Shown: positions 5,835-7,901 of the stretch, one piece after another
Layout: every line of letters begins with the position of its first letter
How positions within the stretch are numbered: the first letter of the stretch is position 1
Source: Candidatus Woesearchaeota archaeon
Lineage (GTDB): Archaea; Nanobdellota; Nanobdellia; Woesearchaeales; DSVV01
Assembly (NCBI GenBank): GCA_016205905.1
Contig: JACQSP010000083.1
Location: 1 to 7,901 of the forward strand
Direction: 5' to 3'
DNA: 7,901 nucleotides
Notes under the pieces: model-generated
What the model was told of the DNA's origin: nothing
Databases searched by the model: none
The model's input: the letters and a program-made list of their open reading frames with translations, nothing else
Translations under genes and position numbers: made by a program

Positions 5835-6275
5835 CTAAAATTTTCCTGTACTTCCAAAACCACTTTCTCCGCGCGCAGTCTCATCCAACTCATCCACTTC
5901 AATAAGCTCAGCTATTTCCACTTTCTTGAAAACAGCCTGTGCAATTCTTTCGCCTCTTTTGATTTCATACGCCTCTTTCCCGTGATTTATGATTGGAATG
6001 TCAATATCTCCTCTGTAGCCTGCATCGATTGTGCAAGGTGTGTTTATGATTGAAATGCCGTGGTTTGCTGCAAGGCCGCTTCTTGGCCGTAATTGAATTT
6101 CATACCCATAAGGAATGGCAAACCTTACACCTGTTTTGACTTTTTTTATCTCACCTGGACCTAGCACAGCATTTTCAGCTGAATAAATATCCATACCAGC
6201 ATCGCCGTGATGTTTGTATGCAGGCGTTGGCAGTTCTTTATCAACCTTTAAAATCTTGACCGAAATTTTCTCCAT
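5835..6275 (-). CDS. dut: dUTP diphosphatase, trimeric type
   Basis: This 146-residue protein hydrolyses dUTP to dUMP and pyrophosphate, keeping uracil out of DNA and supplying dUMP for thymidylate synthesis in the cytoplasm. All five motifs of the homotrimeric dUTPase are present in order: DAGMDIYS (residues 25-32), RPRSGLA (63-69), TIDAGYRGDI (82-91) with the catalytic Asp84 and the Tyr87 that stacks on uracil, RGERIAQ (107-113), and the C-terminal RGESGFGSTG (135-144) that closes over the phosphates. The length is normal. Motif 3 has DAGYRGD where many enzymes have DSDYRGE, a common variation. A bifunctional dCTP deaminase/dUTPase is less likely given the complete glycine-rich C-terminal motif. 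TGATAAATAATG (6315-6304) can serve as a TATA box, leaving a leader of about 10 bases with a weak GTGA. A hairpin follows the stop. Confidence 0.95.
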   Translation of the reverse strand: MEKISVKILKVDKELPTPAYKHHGDAGMDIYSAENAVLGPGEIKKVKTGVRFAIPYGYEIQLRPRSGLAANHGISIINTPCTIDAGYRGDIDIPIINHGKEAYEIKRGERIAQAVFKKVEIAELIEVDELDETARGESGFGSTGKF

Positions 6276-6867
6276 CTTTTTTCACTGTGTTGTTCAAATG
6301 CCTCATTATTTATCAATCTTATCAATAAATTTTAAATATAAATCTTAAATATTGACACATGTTAAACCAGTAGGCACATAATCCTCATTAATAATCCTTA
6401 GTTCATCATCATTAATAACATCTCAATTCATCACTAAGACTAAGCACCCCTTTATTAATATCAAAACTTCTAAACTTTAAAATATCTTTCAGTATATAAA
6501 GAATGTTAACCTGCAAACTATAGTTTAGAAATCACATGTAAGCTTGTGATAGTAGTGAAAACAGTTTTTAGAATGGTTTTGTCGGCAGCTATTTCTTTTT
6601 TGTCCAGTTCAGTTCCTTGGCGAAGCCACACGTCTTACTATATATTTATTTTTTTATTTCCTACCTGATTGGACACGTTCATGAAGAAATGGTAAGATGG
6701 TTTGAAAGTTAGAAAGCTTGAAAGTGCGCTTTACGCAGATAACTTTCGAGCGTTCAGACTTTCAAGCTTTCAAACAGTTTCATGAGACTGTGGACTGCGT
6801 CCCTAATACGAGTTGAGAGCGGTAAATAGAACTTTAAATAAACTTATACCTAAAAAGAAATAACTGT
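6276..6867. other. Gene-free 592-base stretch with several inverted repeats
   Basis: No convincing gene on either strand. It contains the dUTPase promoter on the right of that gene, a bidirectional TATA-like CTTTATATACTG (minus strand, about 6491-6502), the perfect palindrome AAACTATAGTTT (6515-6526), a 6-base stem ATCACA/TGTGAT (6531-6550), a small TGGC-GAA-GCCA hairpin (6618-6628), a minus-strand AT-rich TATA-like tract at 6638-6655, a long stem at 6700-6775, an almost perfect palindrome CAGTTTCATGAGACTG (6776-6791) and a GGAC-TGC-GTCC hairpin (6792-6802). The 6580-6830 part is richer in G/C than its surroundings, which would suit a structured RNA or the remains of a mobile element. No tRNA, RNase P or SRP RNA signature was found. 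Confidence 0.5.
6700..6775. repeat. Long imperfect stem-loop
   Basis: The 18-base right arm 6758-6775 is complementary to the left arm split as 6700-6708 plus 6717-6725, with an 8-base bulge (TTAGAAAG, 6709-6716) that looks like a local duplication of the neighbouring GTTTGAAAG. The 32-base loop contains GCGCTTTACGC. It lies about 90 bases downstream of the coiled-coil gene stop and could act as its transcript end or be part of a structured RNA. Confidence 0.65.
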
Positions 6868-7455
6868 TTATCTTGTTCTTCTTTCTCTTCCAATCAGCCT
6901 TTCGAGTGTATTTATTTTTTGCAGCAGTTCAACCTTCTCATCAGCAAAGTTTTGAAGCTGTTTTGCATGCCGTTCCAATAGAAAATCTTTTTCTTTTACA
7001 TCTTTTGCAATATTATTGAATTTCTCAATCTCGCCTTTTAAATTTGCAATGGTTATTACTACACCCTGCAATGTTTGTTTTAAGTCATTATAGCTTTTCA
7101 CGTCTGTTTTTATTCTTTCAACTTCTGATTTTAGCTCGGTTTTGAATTCGTTTGTGAGCTCTTCCACCAATCTTTGTTTAATATGTGTTTTTAACAGTTT
7201 TAACTCATTTAATTCTTCAGAAATATTATTTCTTGTATTCTTTATCTCTCCAAGCTCATGCTGGAATTGGCTAAGGTGAGTGTTATTTTCAGAATGAAAA
7301 TTAGTGAAATTTGTCTTAAGGTTAATAATCTCATTATGCAGTCCTTGAATTATTTCAGTCTGCTGCTTTAAAGTATTACAATGCGTAGTTATCTGCCCGT
7401 GTATTTCAGCTATCTTTTCCTCTGATTCCATTAACCCTTTTATTTTTGAAAACAT
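6868..7455 (-). CDS. Coiled-coil protein, unknown function
   Basis: This is a 195-residue, highly charged protein that looks almost entirely helical. Leucine, isoleucine and valine recur at heptad-like spacing from about residue 10 to residue 190, suggesting a long coiled coil with possible breaks near residues 50-60 (TNFTNFHSENN) and 125-135. It has no signal peptide and no membrane segment, and it ends in a basic tail (RLIGRERRTR). Such proteins can be structural, chromosome-associated or scaffolds; I recognise no specific family. No ribosome binding site precedes the ATG at 7455. Instead AATAAATACT (7485-7476, minus strand) lies about 25 bases upstream, which fits a leaderless message. A second TATA-like element with a TGTCGGACA site lies farther upstream at 7517-7536 and is shared with the next gene. 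Confidence 0.7.
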   Translation of the reverse strand: MFSKIKGLMESEEKIAEIHGQITTHCNTLKQQTEIIQGLHNEIINLKTNFTNFHSENNTHLSQFQHELGEIKNTRNNISEELNELKLLKTHIKQRLVEELTNEFKTELKSEVERIKTDVKSYNDLKQTLQGVVITIANLKGEIEKFNNIAKDVKEKDFLLERHAKQLQNFADEKVELLQKINTLERLIGRERRTR

Positions 7456-7475
7456 ACACTCATGAAAAAGGAGGT

Positions 7476-7486
7476 AGTATTTATTG
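7476..7486 (-). promoter_or_regulatory. Proximal TATA box of the coiled-coil gene
   Basis: CAATAAATACT on the minus strand is centred about 26 bases before the ATG at 7455. It predicts a leaderless transcript, in keeping with the absence of a ribosome binding site. The region just downstream of it carries TACCTCCTTTTT, the opposite of a ribosome binding site. Confidence 0.5.
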
Positions 7487-7511
7487 TTTTATCTTCTTAA
7501 CCATAGATTAG

Positions 7512-7536
7512 TATAATGTCGGACATAAATATTTAT
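7512..7536. repeat. 25-base direct repeat, copy 1
   Basis: This copy is identical over all 25 bases to 7792-7816; with one mismatch the match extends four bases left (29 bases). On the minus strand it reads as a TATA-like ATAAATATTTA followed by TGTCCGACA (pseudo-palindrome at 7517-7525). It lies in the gap upstream of the coiled-coil gene and 23 bases after the stop of the upstream small frame. Confidence 0.9.
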
Positions 7537-7558
7537 TGAAAATTTAATAAATTATGTT

Positions 7559-7837
7559 TTAAGAGAAAAGCATCAAATCCTGCATTGTGTCTGTAACAAA
7601 TTCTTCAATTATTGAATCAGTTACTTTTATGTCGGTGTAAGGAACTAATTTATTCTTTGCATATCGTATTGCTGATTCTTTTATAAGTTTTAATTCTTCC
7701 TTTCTCCAGTTACGAAGCTGAGAATTGTCAAAAACTATTGTGGAATAATCACGTATTTCATCCTTGACATGCTTTATAGACTCTGGCTTATTATAATGTC
7801 GGACATAAATATTTATACAAAGTGTTATGTCCGACAA
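7559..7837 (-). CDS. Small hypothetical protein, uncertain start
   Basis: The open frame runs 92 residues from a TTG at 7837. It contains no in-frame ATG before the C-terminal methionine, so the start is doubtful. In favour of TTG, a TATA box at 7859-7867 lies about 25 bases upstream and would give a leaderless message beginning at 7837. Against it, codons 8-17 coincide with the 25-base repeat that looks regulatory. From about residue 23 (KHVKDEIRDY) onward the frame looks protein-like: hydrophilic, helical, with WRKEELKLIKESAIRYAKNK followed by an acidic C-terminus. I recognise no family and see no membrane segment. It may be a true small gene, a gene with an unusual start, or the 3' remnant of a larger one. 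It lies 104 bases upstream of the coiled-coil gene on the same strand. Confidence 0.45.
   Translation of the reverse strand: MSDITLCINIYVRHYNKPESIKHVKDEIRDYSTIVFDNSQLRNWRKEELKLIKESAIRYAKNKLVPYTDIKVTDSIIEEFVTDTMQDLMLFS
7792..7816. repeat. 25-base direct repeat, copy 2
   Basis: This is an exact copy of 7512-7536, 280 bases away, lying inside the 5' end of the small frame 7559-7837. It carries the same TATA-like tract and TGTCGGACA pseudo-palindrome (7797-7805). Confidence 0.9.
7797..7836 (-). promoter_or_regulatory. Paired TGTCSGACA operators around a TATA-like box
   Basis: TGTCGGACA at 7797-7805 and TGTCCGACA at 7828-7836 are 9-base pseudo-palindromes with centres 31 bases apart, close to three turns of the helix. 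Between them is the TATA-like TAAATATTTATA (7806-7817). A third copy lies at 7517-7525. The layout suggests a dimeric repressor or activator binding on one face of the DNA on both sides of a promoter. The regulator is not identifiable here. Confidence 0.5.
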
Positions 7838-7838
7838 A

Positions 7839-7885
7839 TATAGTAAGTGACACGATTTGTATAAAAATTTACGTCACTTACTATA
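7839..7885. promoter_or_regulatory. 13-base inverted repeat bracketing a TATA box
   Basis: TATAGTAAGTGAC (7839-7851) and its perfect complement (7873-7885) flank a 21-base interval holding, on the minus strand, the TATA-like TTTTTATAC (7867-7859). That TATA box would start transcription at about 7837, the TTG of the small frame. The arms are either operator half-sites or an RNA/DNA hairpin. A further 8-base palindrome, AGTATACT, follows at 7885-7892. Confidence 0.6.
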
Positions 7886-7901
7886 GTATACTGTTCAATA
7901 A

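Noticed and set aside
6345..6422. Minus-strand open stretch reading DELRIINEDYVPTGL
   Set aside because: It looks protein-like but has no start codon after the preceding stop; at most a fragment of a decayed gene. Kept out of the annotation.
6540..6830. tRNA, RNase P RNA, SRP RNA or box C/D RNA in the structured gap
   Set aside because: No tRNA T-loop GTTCRA motif with matching stems, no GGAAAGTCC-type RNase P core, no SRP core, and no paired RTGATGA/CTGA boxes were found.
7738..7770. Minus-strand ATG at 7770 as the true start of the small gene
   Set aside because: It is in a different frame and stops after 11 codons; it would require a frameshift for which there is no other sign.
1..7901. 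CRISPR array, transposase, integrase or toxin-antitoxin pair
   Set aside because: No regularly spaced repeats and no recognisable mobile-element or toxin protein; the repeats present are pairs or hairpins only.

Overview
The window reads as AT-rich archaeal chromosome. The basis is a set of TATA boxes of the TTTATAAATA kind lying about 25 bases upstream of start codons (a leaderless-mRNA layout) at several genes, GGTGA/GAGGTG-type ribosome binding sites at others, and compact, often separately promoted genes. The gene set (a ZIP metal transporter, a CcdA-like membrane protein, an NrdG-type radical SAM protein, a trimeric dUTPase, short coiled-coil and membrane orphans) would suit a small-genome DPANN-like archaeon such as a Woesearchaeota/Pacearchaeota relative. 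That placement is inference; no rRNA or tRNA is present to test it.

Left part, plus strand (1-2319). A compact palindromic four-arm structure (11-103) sits against the likely promoter of a CcdA/DsbD-type membrane protein (151-978). It is followed by a 99-residue three-helix membrane orphan with its own leaderless promoter (1050-1349). Next comes a long inverted repeat with a G/C-rich core (1382-1513), then a ZIP-family metal transporter (1564-2319), again with a leaderless promoter. These are separate transcription units with membrane, redox or metal themes, not a tight operon.

Middle, minus strand (2376-6275). A 706-residue long-form urocanate hydratase (hutU) converges on the ZIP gene. No other histidine-degradation gene is in view. 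Upstream lie an NrdG-type radical SAM activase (4678-5418), whose 3' end has been tandemly duplicated, a previously easy-to-miss 36-residue lysine-rich protein with a strong ribosome binding site (5510-5620), a hairpin cluster, and dUTPase (5835-6275). The activase and dUTPase both belong to deoxynucleotide supply but are not co-transcribed in an obvious way.

Right part, minus strand (6276-7901). A gene-poor 592-base stretch holds several inverted repeats and a possible structured RNA. It is followed by a 195-residue coiled-coil protein (6868-7455) and a short orphan frame (7559-7837). The latter two are linked by an exact 25-base direct repeat (7512-7536 and 7792-7816) carrying a TATA-like sequence and a TGTCGGACA pseudo-palindrome. 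Just upstream, a perfect 13-base inverted repeat brackets another TATA box. This repeat-rich regulatory region, with two proteins of unknown function, is the least explained part of the window. I do not see a clear new defence, mobile or biosynthetic system; the interesting material is mostly small-scale regulatory and repeat structure.
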